A stretch of 64,000 nucleotides of DNA from NCBI GenBank assembly GCA_001942415.1, contig MKJX01000206.1, forward strand, positions 62,001 through 126,000. Direction: 5' to 3'. This DNA comes from Pseudonocardia sp. CNS-139. Its GTDB lineage: Bacteria; Actinomycetota; Actinomycetes; Mycobacteriales; Pseudonocardiaceae. The translations under genes were made by a program, and so were the position numbers. Below the pieces are notes generated by a model. That model had not been told where the DNA came from. It saw only the letters and a program-made list of their open reading frames with translations, and made no database searches. Shown in pieces: positions 1 through 15,089 of this stretch (position 1 is the first letter of the stretch; every line of letters begins with the position of its first letter).

Positions 1-3623
<3,623 letters not shown>

Positions 3624-3627
<4 letters not shown>

Positions 3628-6600
3628 AGCGTTCCGGTCTCCTCGTCGTGTGCCCTGATGGCTTCTGGGGTGGTCTCTGCGGTGACGGCGGCGGCGAGCG
3701 CGGCGACGGTGGGGTCGGCGAAGAACCGGCGCACGGTGACGTCCACGCCGAAGCGCTCGCCCACCGCCGTGAGCAGCCGCAGCGCGGTGAGGCTCGACCC
3801 GCCGAGCGCGAAGAAGCCGGCCTCCCGGTCCGGTGCAGCGGGCAGCTCCAGCAGCTGCGCCCAGAGCGCGGCGAGCGCCGCCTCCACGGGACCGTCGGGC
3901 GCCCGGCCGGCCGCCGCCGGCGTCTCCTGCTCGGCGAGCGCGGCGAGTGCCGCGCGGTCGACCTTCCCGTTCGCCGTGAGCGGCAGCGCGTCGAGCACCG
4001 TCCGGCGGGCGGGTACGGCGTGCGGGGCGAGCCGCTGCGCGAGGAACGCGTCGAGTGGCGGCGCCGCGCCCGTCGCCGTCACGAGGAAGGCGTGCAGCCG
4101 CCGCCGCTCGCGGGGGCCGACGGCGACCACGGCGGCCCGCTCGACCTGCGGGTGCTCGGCGAGCGCGGCCTCGACCTCGCCCAGCTCCAGCCGGTGCCCG
4201 CCGACCTTGACCTGCTGGTCGGCGCGGCCGAGGAACTCCAGGGTGCCGTCGGGCCAGTAGCGGCCCACGTCGCCGGTGCGGTACCAGCGCCCGCCGGCGT
4301 GCCCGACGAACTTCTCCGCGGTCCGGTCCGGGTCGCCGCGGTAGCCGTCGGCGACGCCGTGGCCGCCGATCCACAGCTCGCCGGGCACCCAGTCGGGCCG
4401 GTCCCGCCCGTCCGGTCCGGCGACGCGGTAGCACTGGTTCGCCAGCGGGCGGCCGTAGGGCACCGACGTCCAGTGCGCGGGGACCTCGCCGCCCGGGTCG
4501 AGGTCCTGGGCGTTGGACCAGATCGCCGCCTCCGTGGCCCCGCCGAGCGCGACGAGCCGGGTGCGCCCGCCGTTCGCGGCGGCGAGCCGGCGGGGCAGGT
4601 CGAGCGGCACCCAGTCGCCGGAGACGAGCGCCAGCCGCACCGTCTCCGGGGCCCCGGCGACCAGCAGCATCTCCAGCAGCACGGGCACGCTGTTCCACAC
4701 CGTGACGCCGTGCGCGGCCGCCAGCGCGGACCAGCGGGTGGCGTCGCGGCGCTCGTCCTCGGCGGGCAGCACGACCGCGCCGCCCACGCCGAGCAGGCCG
4801 AACACGTCGAAGACGGACAGGTCGAAGTCCAGCGCCGAGACCCCGAGCACCCGGTCGCGGGCATCGATCCCGTACCGCGTGGTCATGTCGGCGACGGTGT
4901 TCGCGGCCGCGGCGTGCGCGACCTGCACGCCCTTCGGGGCCCCGGTCGAGCCCGAGGTGAAGATGACGTACGCGGGTGCGTCGGGCCCGACCGCCACCGG
5001 GGTGGCGAGCGGCCGGGCCGCCGACACCGCGGCCACGTCCGTGACGACCGTCCGCACCTCGGCGGTGCGGTGCACCTGCTCGCGCCGCCGCGGCGGCGCG
5101 TCGACGCCGACGGGCACGTACGCCGCTCCGGCGGCGAGCACCCCGAGCGCCGCGACCACCTGGTCCGGGCCCTTGGGCAGGGTGATCCCGACGGTGTCGC
5201 CGGGCCGCACGCCCCGCTCGGCGAGGCCCGCGGCGAGCCGCAGCGCCCGGTCGGCCAGCTCGCCGTGGCTCATCGTGCGCGGCTGCCCGGGCGGGTCCTC
5301 CCAGACCAGGGCCGGAGCCTCGGCGCGCGCCCGCGCCCCGGCGAAGAACGGCGCGTGCAGCAGCCCGGACGGCAGGTCCGCCGCGGTCGCGTTGACGCGC
5401 TCGCGCGCCGCACGCTGCCCGGCAGGGAGCATGTCGGGCAGGGCGGCGGACCAGTCGCCGCCGTCGGCGGTCGCGGCCAGGTGGTCGAGCACCCGCCCGT
5501 AGGCGTCGAACAGCGCGTCGAGCACGCCGTCGCAGAACAGCTCGTCGACGGCGTCCCAGGTGACCTGCAGCCCGCCGCGCGACTCCAGCACCTGGTTGTC
5601 CAGGCCCACCTGCGGCGACTGCGACACCCCGAACACGCGCTCGGGGAAGCCGGGGGACATGTCCATCGACACCGCCCCGCCGCCCACCCCCAGCGCGGAG
5701 GTGAACACGACCGGTGCGGCGGTCTGCGCGCCCGCGCGCTGCGCCAGCTCCCGCAGGAGCCAGCCCTGCGGCACGTCACGGTGGTCGAGGTCGGCCCCGA
5801 GGCGCTGCTGCAGCTCCCGCGCGGCCGGGAGCCACCCGCCGTCGCCGGGCCGCAGGTCGATGGGGGAGAGCGAGGTGAAGTCGCCGAGCACCCGGTCGAC
5901 GTGCGGATGCGCCGGGCGGCGGTTGAACAGCGTGAGCGTCACGGTCAGGGCCGGGTCCTCGCTCCACGCGGCGAGCACCTCCCCGTAGGCGGCGAGCAGC
6001 AGCGTCGAGGGGGTGAGCCCCTCCGCGCGGGCCCGCCGGGTCAGCGCCGCCCACCGGTCCGCCGGCAGGAACCGCTGCGGCGGGTGAAGCGGGGGCGCGA
6101 CACCTCGGCCGGGTCGGTGCGCAGCGGGAGCCGCGGGGCGGGGCAGCTCCGCGAGCCGGGCGGTCCAGTGGTCCCGGGCCCGTGCGGCGGCGTCCGGGTC
6201 CGGGTGGACCTGCAGCAGGTAGTCGCGGAACGACACGTCGACCGGCGGCAGCTGCGCGTCCGGGTCGCGGTAGAGGCGGTCCAGCTCGGTGAACACCGTC
6301 ATCACCGACAGGGCGTCGAACACGATGTAGTCGATCCCGACGGCCAGCCGGGTGCGTACGGCGCCGTCGCGCCGGTACCGCACCGCGGCCAGCGCGAACA
6401 GCGGCCAGCGGGCGAGGTCGAGGAACCGGTGCGAGTGCTCGTCGCGCAGCCCGGCCAGCGCCGCGACGGCCACCTCGGCCGGCTCGCCGGTCACGTCGTG
6501 CACGGCGATCTCGTACGGCGGGACGTCGGCGAGGATCCGCTGGCGGCCCTCGTCGTCCACGACGGCGCGCAGCATCTCGTGCCGCGCCACGAGCCGCCGC

Positions 6601-9600
6601 CAGGCCGCCTGCACCCGGTCGAGGTCGACGTCCGCCCCGTCGAACTCGGCGTACTGCCAGGTGCCGACGCCGCCGAGGGCGAAGCGCGGGTCCCGCCCCA
6701 CCTGGTACGCGGCCTGCACGTCGGTGAGCGGGAACGCCTCGTGCCGGTGGCCGGGGTCGGCGACGACGTCCGCCGTGGTCTCGGGGGCCGCCTCGGCGTC
6801 GGGGGCGAGCGTGGCGGCGAAGTCGGCCAGCCGGGGCGCGCCGAAGAGCGCGCCGAGCCGGCCGCCGTGCAGCCCGGCCGCGCGCAGGCGCCCGAGCAGC
6901 TCCGTGGCGCGCAGCGAGTCGCCGCCGAGCGCGAAGAACGAGTCGTCCCGCCCGATCCCGTCGGTACCCAGCACCGCGGCCCACTCGGCGGCGAGCCGCG
7001 TCTCGACGGGCCCGCGCGGCGGCTCCGAGCGCTGGTCGCCCGCGGTGCCCGCGGCCCGCGTCACGGCGGCCCGGTCCGGCTTCCCGTTCGGGGTCAGCGG
7101 CAGCGCGTCCAGCAGGACGAGCCGGTCGCACACCATCGCCGCCGGCAGCCGCTCGCGCTGCCAGCCCGGCAGGGCGTCGAGCGCGGCTGCGGGCTCGGCG
7201 CCCTCGCGGAGGACGACGGCGGCGACGAGCCGGGGCGCCGCCCCCGCGGCGTCGACGGCGGCGACGGCGCGGGCCACGTCGGGGTGCGCCTCCAGCGCGG
7301 CCTCCACCTCGCCCAGCTCGATCCGGTGCCCGCGCACCTTGACCTGGTGGTCGGCCCGGCCGAGGAACTCCAGCGTGCCGTCGGGGAGGTAGCGGGCGAG
7401 GTCGCCGCTGCGGTACCAGCGCTCGCCCGCGGCGAGCACGAACCGCTCCGCGGTGCGCTCCGGGTCGCCGCGGTAGCCCCGGGCCAGGCCCGCCCCGCCG
7501 ACCCACAGCTCACCGGTCACGCGGTCGGGGCGGTCGCGCCCGCGGCCGTCGACCACCCGGCATCGCACGTTGGGCAGCGGCACGCCCCACGGCACGCACG
7601 TCCACGCGGGGTCGGGCACGGACCCGGCCGGCACCTCCAGCACCGTGGAGTGGATCGCCGCCTCGGTCATCCCGCCGAGCGCGAGGAACCGGCAGCCGGG
7701 CGCGACCGCGTGCAGCCGGCCCGCCAGGTCGGTCGCTACCCGGTCGCCGCCGACGAGCGCCAGCCGCAGCGGCGCCGGGCCGGCCTCGGCGCGTTCGCCG
7801 GCCGCGGTGACGAGCATGTCGAGCAGCACCGGCACGGTGTTCCAGAGCGTCACGCGGTGCGCGTCGACGAGCTCCCACCAGCGGGCGGCGTCGCGCCGGG
7901 CGTCCTCGTCCAGCGGCACGACCGCCCCGCCCACCGACAGCGGCGCGAACAGGTCGAACACCGACAGGTCGAAGTCCAGCGCGGAGACCAGCAGCGACCG
8001 GTCGTCGGGGCCGATGCCGTAGTCCTCGGTGAGGGCCGCGATCGTGTTGACGGCGGCGGCGTGCGGCACCTCGACGCCCTTGGGCTCGCCGGTCGAGCCG
8101 GACGTGAAGAGCAGGTAGGCCGGCACGTCCGGGTCGACGAGCACCGGCGCGGGCAGCGGCGCGGAGGCGGCCGACAGCGGGACCGCGACGACCGTGTCGG
8201 TGCCGGCGAGCGCGAGGTGGGCGTCGTCGGTGAGCACGACCCGCGCGCCCGACCGGTCGAGGATGCGTGCGCGGCGCACCGGCGGCTGGTCGACGCCGAC
8301 GGGCACGTAGGTGCGCCCGCGGCGAGCACCCCGAGCACGGCGAGCACCTGCTCCGGCCCGCGCGGGAGGGTGACCGCGACCGTCGCGCCCGGCCGGACCC
8401 CGTGGCCGGCGAGCAGCCCGGCCACCCGCAGCGCGCCCTCGGCGAGCGCGCCGTAGGAGAGCGGCTGCGGGCCGAGCACCGCGGGCCGGTCGGGGTGTTC
8501 TCCCGCGGCGGCGAAGAACGCCTCGTGCAGGCCCCGGCGCGGGAGCGGCCGGTCGGTGGCGTTGGCCCGGCGCCGGACCGCCGCGGACGCGCCGGCAGCA
8601 GCGCGCCCACCGGCTCCCGCCAGGTCTCCTCCCGGGTGGCCAGGCGCAGCACGAGGTCGCGGTAGGCGGCGAACATCTGCTCGGGTACGCCCTCGGCCAG
8701 CACGTCCGCGCGGGCGTCCCAGTTGAGCAGCAGCCCGTCGCCCTGCTCGCGGACCTGCGCGTCGAGCCACACCTGCGGGTTCTGCGAGCTGACCCAGACC
8801 ACCTCGCCGAACGCCGCCCGCACGGCGTCGTCGCCGATCGCGCCGAGCCCGATCGCGCTCGTGTGCACGACGGGCGCGAGCACCGGTGCGCCCGCGCGCC
8901 GGGCCAGCTCCCGCATGACGTCCACCCCGGTGAACGCGCTGTGGCCGACGGCGGCGTGCAGCCGCGCCTGCACCTCGCCGGCCTGGAGGGCGAACGCGCG
9001 GTGCGCGGACAGGTCGGCGTCGAGCAGCGCCGATCCGGTGAAGTCCCCGACGAGCCGGTCCACGTCCTCGTGCAGCTGTTCCCGGTCGAACAGCGGCAGG
9101 TTCAGCAGGAAGCGGGGGGTGGTGCTCCAGGCCGCGACGACCTCGGCGAACGCGGCGGTGAGCGCCGCGGCCGGGGTGAGCCGGTGCCGCCGGGCCGCCG
9201 CGGTGAGGGCGGCGGTCGTGGCGCCGTCGAGCAGGTGGTGCAGCCGCAGCATCCGCGGCGTCGCGCGCCCGGCGTCCGGGCGCAGCGGAAGGTCGGGCGC
9301 CCCCGGCAGGTCCGCGAGCCGTTCGTGCCACCAGGCGGCGTCGCGCTCACGCCGGCCGTCGGCGCCCGCGCCGCGCTCGGCCAGGTAGCGGCGGAAGTCG
9401 TAGGCGAGCGGGGGCGGCTCGGCGCCGGGGTCGGTGACGGCCCGCGCGAGGTCCCCGAGCAGCACGGACAGGCTCTGCGCGTCGGCGGCCACCATGTCCA
9501 GGTCGAGGTGCAGGCGGGTGGCGCCGCCGGGCAGCAGCGACAGCGCGACCTCGCAGACCTCGCCCGCCTCCACGTCGAACCGGCGGTGGCTGCCCACCTC

Positions 9601-10215
9601 CCGCAGCTCCTCCAGCCGCGTCGCGCGCTCGGCGGCACCGAGCCCGCGCAGGTCGTGCACGACCACCCGCGGCGCGGCGTGCTCGCCGATCCGCGCCCGG
9701 CCGTCCGGGGTGACCCGCACGCGCAGCATCGCGTGCCGCGCGACCACCCGCGCGTACCCGGCCTGCAGCCGCTCGGGGTCGACGGCCCGGCCGTCGAACT
9801 CCAGGTAGAAGTGCGAGCCGACACCGCCGAACGGCTGCCCGTCCTGGCGGCCCGCCCAGTACGCGTACTGCATCGGCGCGAGCGCGAACTCGGCCACGCC
9901 GGAGTCGTCGGCGTCGTCGGCGTCGTCCGGCGGCGCCGGCGCCGGGTCCGTGTCGGCGACCTGGCGGGCGAGCAGGTCCGACCACTCGCCGGGCGTCGGG
10001 TGCTCGGCCAGCTCCTCGAACGTGACCGCGAACCCGGCCCGCCGCCACTGCCCGGCCAGGCGGATGACCGTCAGGGAGTCGATCCCCAGCTCGAACAGGT
10101 CGTCGTCGGAGGCCACCTCCGCGGCGTCCATGCCGAGTGCGTGGGCCACGGCCGCATGGACGTCGGGCAGGTCGGGCGCCTGGTCGGGGGGCGGCTCGGC
10201 GAGGTCCTGACGCAT
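3624..10215 (-). CDS. NRPS: ArCP-Cy-A-PCP-Cy-A-PCP, metallophore assembly line
   Basis: First NRPS of the line. It starts at ATG 10215 (GGGAG upstream) with an aryl carrier domain (LGIDSL, ~10085), expected to be loaded by the aryl-AMP ligase at 10324. Module 1 has a Cy domain (DMVAAD, ~9490), an A domain (FTSGSTGEPKG, ~8105; pocket by eye D-L-F-N-L-G-L-I-H) and a carrier (LGGDSL, ~6930). Module 2 has a Cy domain (DYIVFD, ~6325), an A domain (FTSGSTGAPKG, ~4950; pocket D-L-F-N-L-S-L-I-W, a cysteine-type code) and a carrier (LGGSSL, ~3800). There is no thioesterase; the chain passes to the next NRPS, whose start overlaps this stop. Frame breaks lie near 8585 and 8311, and a compensating pair near 6135 and 6075 scrambles about 20 residues of Cy2. 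The domain order recalls pyochelin, yersiniabactin and coelibactin synthetases; the product is inferred. Confidence 0.9.
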
Positions 10216-10231
10216 CGATCGCAACTCCCAC

Positions 10232-10248
10232 TTGAAAACCGTTGTCGT
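10232..10248. promoter_or_regulatory. Zur-like box in divergent NRPS / aryl-AMP ligase promoter
   Basis: The 17-mer TTGAAAACCGTTGTCGT sits 17 bases upstream of the NRPS start and about 75 bases upstream of the ligase start. The core is a 7-1-7 imperfect palindrome (TGAAAAC / GTTGTCG, 5 of 7 pairs). It resembles actinobacterial Zur boxes of the TGAAAATnATTTTCA type. A second dyad, GATCGAA/TTCGATC (10261-10267 and 10283-10289), lies in the same intergenic stretch. Zinc regulation is inferred only. Confidence 0.45.
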
Positions 10249-10323
10249 GTTCGTTTGGGTGATCGAAGCACAGGTCCGGACATTCGATCCACCCTTCGAG
10301 TGATGAGCGGATGAGGAGTGACG

Positions 10324-11955
10324 GTGAGTGATCACGTCGACGTCGTCGCGGAGCGACCGGTATGGCCGGCCGCGGACGCCGCGCGGTACCGGAGCCGGGG
10401 CCACTGGCGAGGGGAGACCTTCGGCCGGCAGCTGCGGCGCTGGGCGGCCGAGTGGGGGAGCCGCGAGGCGGTCGTCGACGGACCCACGCGGCTGACGTAT
10501 GCCCAGCTCGACGCGGCCGCGGACCGGATGGCGGGCGGGCTCTCCCGCCTGGGCCTGCGCCGCGGCGACCGGGTGGTCGTGCAGCTGCCGAACACGGCGG
10601 ACTTCCTGGTGCTCTGGTTCGCGCTGACCCGGATGGGCGTGGTCCCGGTGCACGCGCAGCCCGGCCACCGGGCGAGTGAGATCACCCACCTCGCCCGCAC
10701 GAGCGAGGCGGTCGCCTACGTCCTGCCCGACCGGCACGCGCGGTTCGACCACCGGCCGCTCGCCGACGCGGTCCGCGCCGAGGTGCCCACGGTGGCGCAC
10801 CTGGTCGTCGCCGGGGAGCCGTCAGCGGGGCAGCTCGCGCTGGCCGACGTCGCGGCCGGCCCCCCGCTCGCCCTCGACGACGAGCCGGACGCGGGCGACA
10901 CCGCGGTGCTGCTGCTGTCCGGCGGCACCACCGGCGCGCCCAAGCTCATCCCGCGCACGCACGACGACTACACCTACAACGCCACCGCCGCGGCCGAGAT
11001 CTGCGGGATGGGCCCCGACAGCGTCTACCTCGCGGTGCTGCCGATCGCGTTCAACTTCACGATGTCCTGCCCCGGCGTGCTCGGCGCGCTGGCCGTGGGC
11101 GGCCGGGTCGTGGTCGCGCCGAGCCCCGACCCCGGCACCGCCCTCCCGCTGGTCGAGCGGGAGAAGGTGACGATCACGGCGCTCAACCCGCCGCTCGCGC
11201 CGTACTGGATGGACGAGGCCGCCACCGGCGCGCACGACCTGTCCAGCCTGCAGGTCGTGCAGATCGGCAGCGCCCGGCTCGCCGACGACGTCGCCCGGCG
11301 CGTCGAGCCGGCGCTCGGTGCCCGGCTGCAGCAGGTGTTCGGCATGGCCGAGGGACTGCTCTGCCTCACCCGCCTCGACGACCCCGACGAGCTGCGCCAC
11401 ACCACGCAGGGCCGGCCGATCTCGCCCGACGACGAGGTGCGCGTCGTCGACGGCGAGGACCGTCCCGTGCCGCCGGGCGAGCCCGGCGAGCTGCTCACTC
11501 GCGGCCCCTACACGCTGCGCGGCTACTACCGCGCCGCCGAGCACAACACCCGCGCCTTCACCGCCGACGGCTGGTACCGCACGGGTGACCTGGTGCGGGA
11601 GCTCCCGACCGGGCACCTCGTCGTCGTCGGACGGGCCAAGGACCAGATCAACCGCGGCGGGGAGAAGATCGCCGCCACCGAGGTGGAGGGCCATCTGCTG
11701 GCCCACCCCGCCGTCACCGGCGCGGCGCTGGTCGGCGCGCCCGACCCGGAGTGGGGCGAGCGCTCGGTGGCCTTCGTCGTCGCCCGGCCCGGCGGCGCGG
11801 CGCCGACGCGCCGCGACCTCGCGGCGTTCCTGCGGGAGCGCGGCGTCGCCGCCTACAAGCACCCCGACCAGGTCGAGGCGATCGAGGAGTTCCCGCTGAC
11901 GGCCGTCGGCAAGGTGGACAAGAACGCGCTGCGGGCGCGCCTGGCAGGCGCCTGA
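10324..11955 (+). CDS. Aryl-AMP ligase, salicylate-type (DhbE/YbtE/PchD family)
   Basis: Activates an aryl acid with ATP and loads the aryl carrier domain of the divergent NRPS. The sequence has the ANL motifs [28 protein letters not shown], and the C-terminal catalytic-lysine region [12 protein letters not shown]. In DhbE numbering the pocket has Cys at 240 (FNFTMSCPG) and Leu at 337 (FGMAEGLL), the two changes described for salicylate instead of 2,3-dihydroxybenzoate; the usual His234 before Asn235 is Phe here. GTG 10324 is chosen because AGGAG (10314-10318) is well spaced; a GTG six bases upstream is in frame. The gene is intact (543 codons) and its stop overlaps the next start (TGATG). 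No salicylate synthase is in the window, so the acid must come from elsewhere. Confidence 0.9.
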   Translation: MSDHVDVVAERPVWPAADAARYRSRGHWRGETFGRQLRRWAAEWGSREAVVDGPTRLTYAQLDAAADRMAGGLSRLGLRRGDRVVVQLPNTADFLVLWFALTRMGVVPVHAQPGHRASEITHLARTSEAVAYVLPDRHARFDHRPLADAVRAEVPTVAHLVVAGEPSAGQLALADVAAGPPLALDDEPDAGDTAVLLLSGGTTGAPKLIPRTHDDYTYNATAAAEICGMGPDSVYLAVLPIAFNFTMSCPGVLGALAVGGRVVVAPSPDPGTALPLVEREKVTITALNPPLAPYWMDEAATGAHDLSSLQVVQIGSARLADDVARRVEPALGARLQQVFGMAEGLLCLTRLDDPDELRHTTQGRPISPDDEVRVVDGEDRPVPPGEPGELLTRGPYTLRGYYRAAEHNTRAFTADGWYRTGDLVRELPTGHLVVVGRAKDQINRGGEKIAATEVEGHLLAHPAVTGAALVGAPDPEWGERSVAFVVARPGGAAPTRRDLAAFLRERGVAAYKHPDQVEAIEEFPLTAVGKVDKNALRARLAGA

Positions 11956-13231
11956 TGGAGCGGGTCTGGGCCGTCCCGGCGGCGTGCCGGGGCAGCGTGC
12001 TCGGGGAGGCCGAGATCGACGCGCTGACCGAGCTGGTCCGCTCCAGCGGGCCGCTCTCGGCGGGCAGCAGCCGGGAGACGTTCGAGCGGCGGTTCGCCGA
12101 GCACGTCGGCGTGCCGCACGCACTCACCGTGACCAGCGGCACCGTGGCGCTGCAGCTGGCCATCGACCTGCTGGACCTGCGCGAGGGCGACGAGGTGATC
12201 GCGACACCGCAGACCTACCAGGCCACCGTCCAGCCGCTCCTGGAGCACCCGGTGCGGGTCCGGTTCTGCGACGTCGACCCCGACTCCCTCGCGATCGACC
12301 CGGACGTCCTGGAGGCGATGATCACCGACCGGACCAGGGCGGTCGTGCTCGTGCACTACGGCGGCCACCCCGCCGACATGGAGCGGATCCGCCGGATCGC
12401 CCGCGCGCACGGGGCGGTGCTCGTGGAGGACTGCGCGCACGCCCTCGGCGCGAGCGCGACGGGTGGCGGCCCGGTGCGCTCGGCGACATCGGCTGCTTCA
12501 GCTTCCACGGCAGCAAGAACATCACCACCCTCGGCGAGGGCGGGATGGTCACCGTGCACCGCGCCGACTGGGCCGAGCGGATCGACCGCAGGCGCAGCAA
12601 CGACGTCGACGGCGAGTTCGCCCCGCTCGTCCCGACCGCGGACCTGCCCGGGGCGCTGCCGTGGATGAAGTACGCCGCGCACGTCTACCGCCAGGACGTC
12701 ACGCGGCTGCGCCGCGCCGGCACCAACGCCACGATGTCCGAGGCCGCCGCGGCCGTCGGGCTGGTGCAGCTGGCCAAGCTGGACCGGCTCGTCGAGCGCC
12801 GGCGGGCCATCGCCGCGCGGCTCGACGCCGTGCTCGCCACGTTCGCCGGCGACGTGCGCGTCCCCGCGGTGCCGACCGGCGTCCGGCACGCGCACCACCT
12901 GCACACCTTCTTCGTCGAGCGGCCGGGTGCGCGCGACGAGGTGGTCCGCGCGCTCGACCGCCTCGGCGTGGAGATCCAGCTGCGCTACTTCCCGCAGCAC
13001 CTGCTGCCCGAGTGGCGCGCCCGCGGGCACGCCCGCGGCGAGTGCCCGGTCGCCGAGCGCCTCTGGTTCGACCAGCACGTCAACCTGCCCTGCCACCCCG
13101 GACTGACCGACGCGCAGGTCGAGCACCTGTGCCGGGCCCTCGACACGGCGCTGCGCGAGGTGCTGGCGCCGCCCACCCGAGCCGCCGTGGCGGCCCCGAC
13201 CGCAGGAGCGACATGCCCTACATCGACGTGA
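11955..13231 (+). CDS. DegT/DnrJ/EryC1-family PLP aminotransferase (frame break)
   Basis: PLP-dependent aminotransferase of the family that includes sugar aminotransferases and AHBA synthase. The fold is clear: TSGTVALQLAIDLL near residue 57, VLVEDCAHALGA for the cofactor Asp region, and SFHGSKNITTLGEGGM with the Schiff-base Lys, followed by a normal C-terminal domain. The reading frame slips by one base near 12470, between VEDCAHALGA and GDIGCFSFHG, with no loss of conserved sequence, so a sequencing error is likely. The start overlaps the ligase stop, and the stop at 13231 runs 19 bases into the tautomerase, so all three genes on this strand are one transcript. Its substrate is not evident; transamination is not part of standard salicyl-thiazoline assembly, which makes it a candidate tailoring or precursor enzyme. 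Confidence 0.8.
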
Positions 13232-13404
13232 AGCTGTACGAGGGCCGGCTGGACCCGGAGAGCACGAAGGCCCTGATCGAGCGGATCACCGACGCCGTCG
13301 TCCAGGTGTACGGGGAGGCGATCCGCGACCAGACCTGGGTGGTGCTCCAGGAGGTGCCGCCGACGCGGTGGGGGATCGGCGGGCGGCCCGGGGCCGCTCC
13401 CTGA
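13213..13404 (+). CDS. 4-oxalocrotonate tautomerase-family protein
   Basis: A 63-residue member of the tautomerase superfamily. It begins M-P-Y-I-D-V-K-L, so the catalytic N-terminal proline is exposed once Met is removed, and it ends in the usual VPPTRWGIGG strand. AGGAG lies six bases before ATG 13213. It overlaps the end of the aminotransferase gene and closes the ligase-aminotransferase-tautomerase operon. Known members catalyse keto-enol tautomerisation of 2-oxo acids; its role beside an NRPS is unknown. After it, 13405-13635 shows no convincing gene. Confidence 0.8.
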   Translation: MPYIDVKLYEGRLDPESTKALIERITDAVVQVYGEAIRDQTWVVLQEVPPTRWGIGGRPGAAP

Positions 13405-13635
13405 CCCGGCCGCCCCGCCGCCGGGGAGCTCCACCCGCAACCCCGACGAGGTCGCGGTCGCCAGGGTGTGCGCCGGCCCACCAGGTCCGCCAGAACCACT
13501 GTGCCCTGACTCGGACGTACGTGCGCACGGTTCCAGGCGCGGGGCGCGCGACGTCGGGCATCTGGGCTCTGCGCACGACGAGCAGGTGGTAGTCCTGTGA
13601 CTTGTCCCCGGGTGGGCCCCGCCTGGCCGCGGGCG

Positions 13636-14165
13636 CTACGAGGCCCGCGCGAGCAGCCGGTCCGGCTCGGTCGCGTAGACCGTCATCCAGATCGGCCGCA
13701 GTCTGTAGTAGACGACATCGTTCCAGTCGGTGTCGCCGTAGAAGTCGCCGTAGAAGCCGCTCAGGTACTCGTGGATCGGCGGCCAGTCGGGGTGGGTGGA
13801 CCCGTCCGCCGAGACGAGCTCCTCGACCGTGCCGTGGACGAACACCCCCAGCTCTTCACCGCGCACGTGCGCGACGCTCGCCGCGGGCCGCGCGCTCAGG
13901 TGCCGTGCCTTCGCGGCGCGGCGTGCCGTTCCGAACACCCAACGACCGTGCAGGAAGTGCCCGTCGACGGCGCTGCGCGCGGCTCGCCCTTCGCAGTGAC
14001 CGTGGACAGCACGAGGACACACATCCCGGTGAGCACCCGCGTCAGTTGCTCGGCGGTCAGGCTGCGCTCACCGGTGATGATCGACTGCAGGTGCGCGGTC
14101 GACCGGCCGAGCGAGGCGTCGATGAGGGTCTGCAGCTCCCGGGTCTCCGGTTCGGTCTCGTACAC
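13636..14165 (-). CDS. Pyridoxamine 5'-phosphate oxidase-like flavin-binding protein (frame break)
   Basis: A PPOX split-barrel protein of about 175 residues. The N-terminal part (ETEPETRELQTLIDASLGRS, then LTRVLTGMCVLVLSTVTAKG) and the C-terminal part (VDGHFLHGRWVFGTARRAAK, VAHVRGEELGVFVHGTVEEL) lie in two frames that meet near 13970. Joined, they give the normal order of strands for FMN- or F420-binding proteins of this class. Start GTG 14165 is the best in-frame choice, though its ribosome site is weak. It lies downstream of and on the same strand as the MerR gene, separated by 150 bases. The substrate cannot be told from sequence. Confidence 0.65.
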
Positions 14166-14316
14166 GCCACCACGATGACACCGAAACCTGACACCTCCTG
14201 TCCGCAAATCGCTGGGGCCGGTGCCCCTGCACGGGTGCCCGGGTGGCTGCGGCGGTTCCGGGCCTTCGCCCGGTCCCGGTGAGCTGCCCCGCACCGGGCG
14301 ACGACCGACCGCCGGG

Positions 14317-15049
14317 TCACTCGTCCCCCAGCAGCTCGCTCACCCGGCGGATGACGTCGCGTTGCGCCGGGTTGTAGAACTCCGTCATGGCGGCCGCGGC
14401 CGTCTCGGTGACCCGCCGCTCCTCGCCACGGGTGCCGGTGGCCTGCGTCATCGGCAGCGGGTGCTGGGCCCGGATCCGGCGGATGTGCGGGAGCATCCGC
14501 GCGGCCAGGTCCTGCCGGGCCGCGGGGTCGGCGTCGGCGGGCAGGGCGTCGAACTCGGCGTCGGTCGGGTCGGCGGGCACGCTGCGCAGCAGGTCGGCGT
14601 AGGCCGCCAGCTGATGCGACCCCATCAACCTGGTCATCGACGGCGACGAGCGCGCGGTCGGGCATCCGACAGGTGCCACCCCGGTCCACCGCCAGGCCCG
14701 ACCTCGGACGGCAGGTCCGACGGGCGCGTGGTTGCCCGAGGATCAGGCCGAGCTCCATCCGCACCCTGTGCAACCGCTCGATGGTGGCGGCCAGCTCGGC
14801 GTCGATGGCGCGCAGTGCCTCCGCGGGCGGGTTCTCGTCCTCGCCCATGGCGGCGATCTGGGCCAGCGAGAACCCGAGGCCGACCAGGCGGGTGATCCGC
14901 AGCAGCCGCACGAGGTCCCGTACGCCGTACTGCTTGTATCCGTTGGCGCGCCGCGCCGGCTCGGGAAGCAGGCCGAGCTCGTGGTAGTGCCGCACCGCCC
15001 GCAAGGTGGTCCCGGCCAGCTCGGCGAGCTCACGGGTGCTCCAGGACAT
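14317..15049 (-). CDS. MerR-family transcriptional regulator (frame break)
   Basis: The N-terminus is a classic MerR winged helix (STRELAELAGTTLRAVRHYH, then LLPEPARRANGYKQYGVRDL) followed by the coiled dimerisation helix (AIDAELAATIERLHRVRMEL). The C-terminal effector part (SHQLAAYADLLRSVPADPTD to VIRRVSELLGDE) continues in another frame after a break near 14700. Start ATG 15049 has GGAG just upstream. Its own promoter, and two more upstream of the CPBP and DUF3159 genes, have the 19-bp spacer typical of MerR targets around the palindrome TGCCGnnnCGGCA. It is therefore the likely regulator of that three-promoter set. No metal-binding cysteine pattern is visible, so an organic effector or stress signal is more likely than a metal. 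Confidence 0.78.
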
Positions 15050-15060
15050 GGCTCCATCCC

Positions 15061-15086
15061 ACATCGTGCCGCGACGGCAGGGTCAA
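15061..15086 (-). promoter_or_regulatory. MerR-type promoter/operator, copy 1 (merR autoregulation)
   Basis: Minus strand: -35 TTGACC (15086-15081), then the palindrome TGCCGTCGCGGCA (15079-15067) inside a 19-base spacer, then TGGGAT as a possible -10 (15061-15056). The same arrangement recurs at 16570-16600 and 16626-16656. Confidence 0.6.
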
Positions 15087-15089
15087 GCC

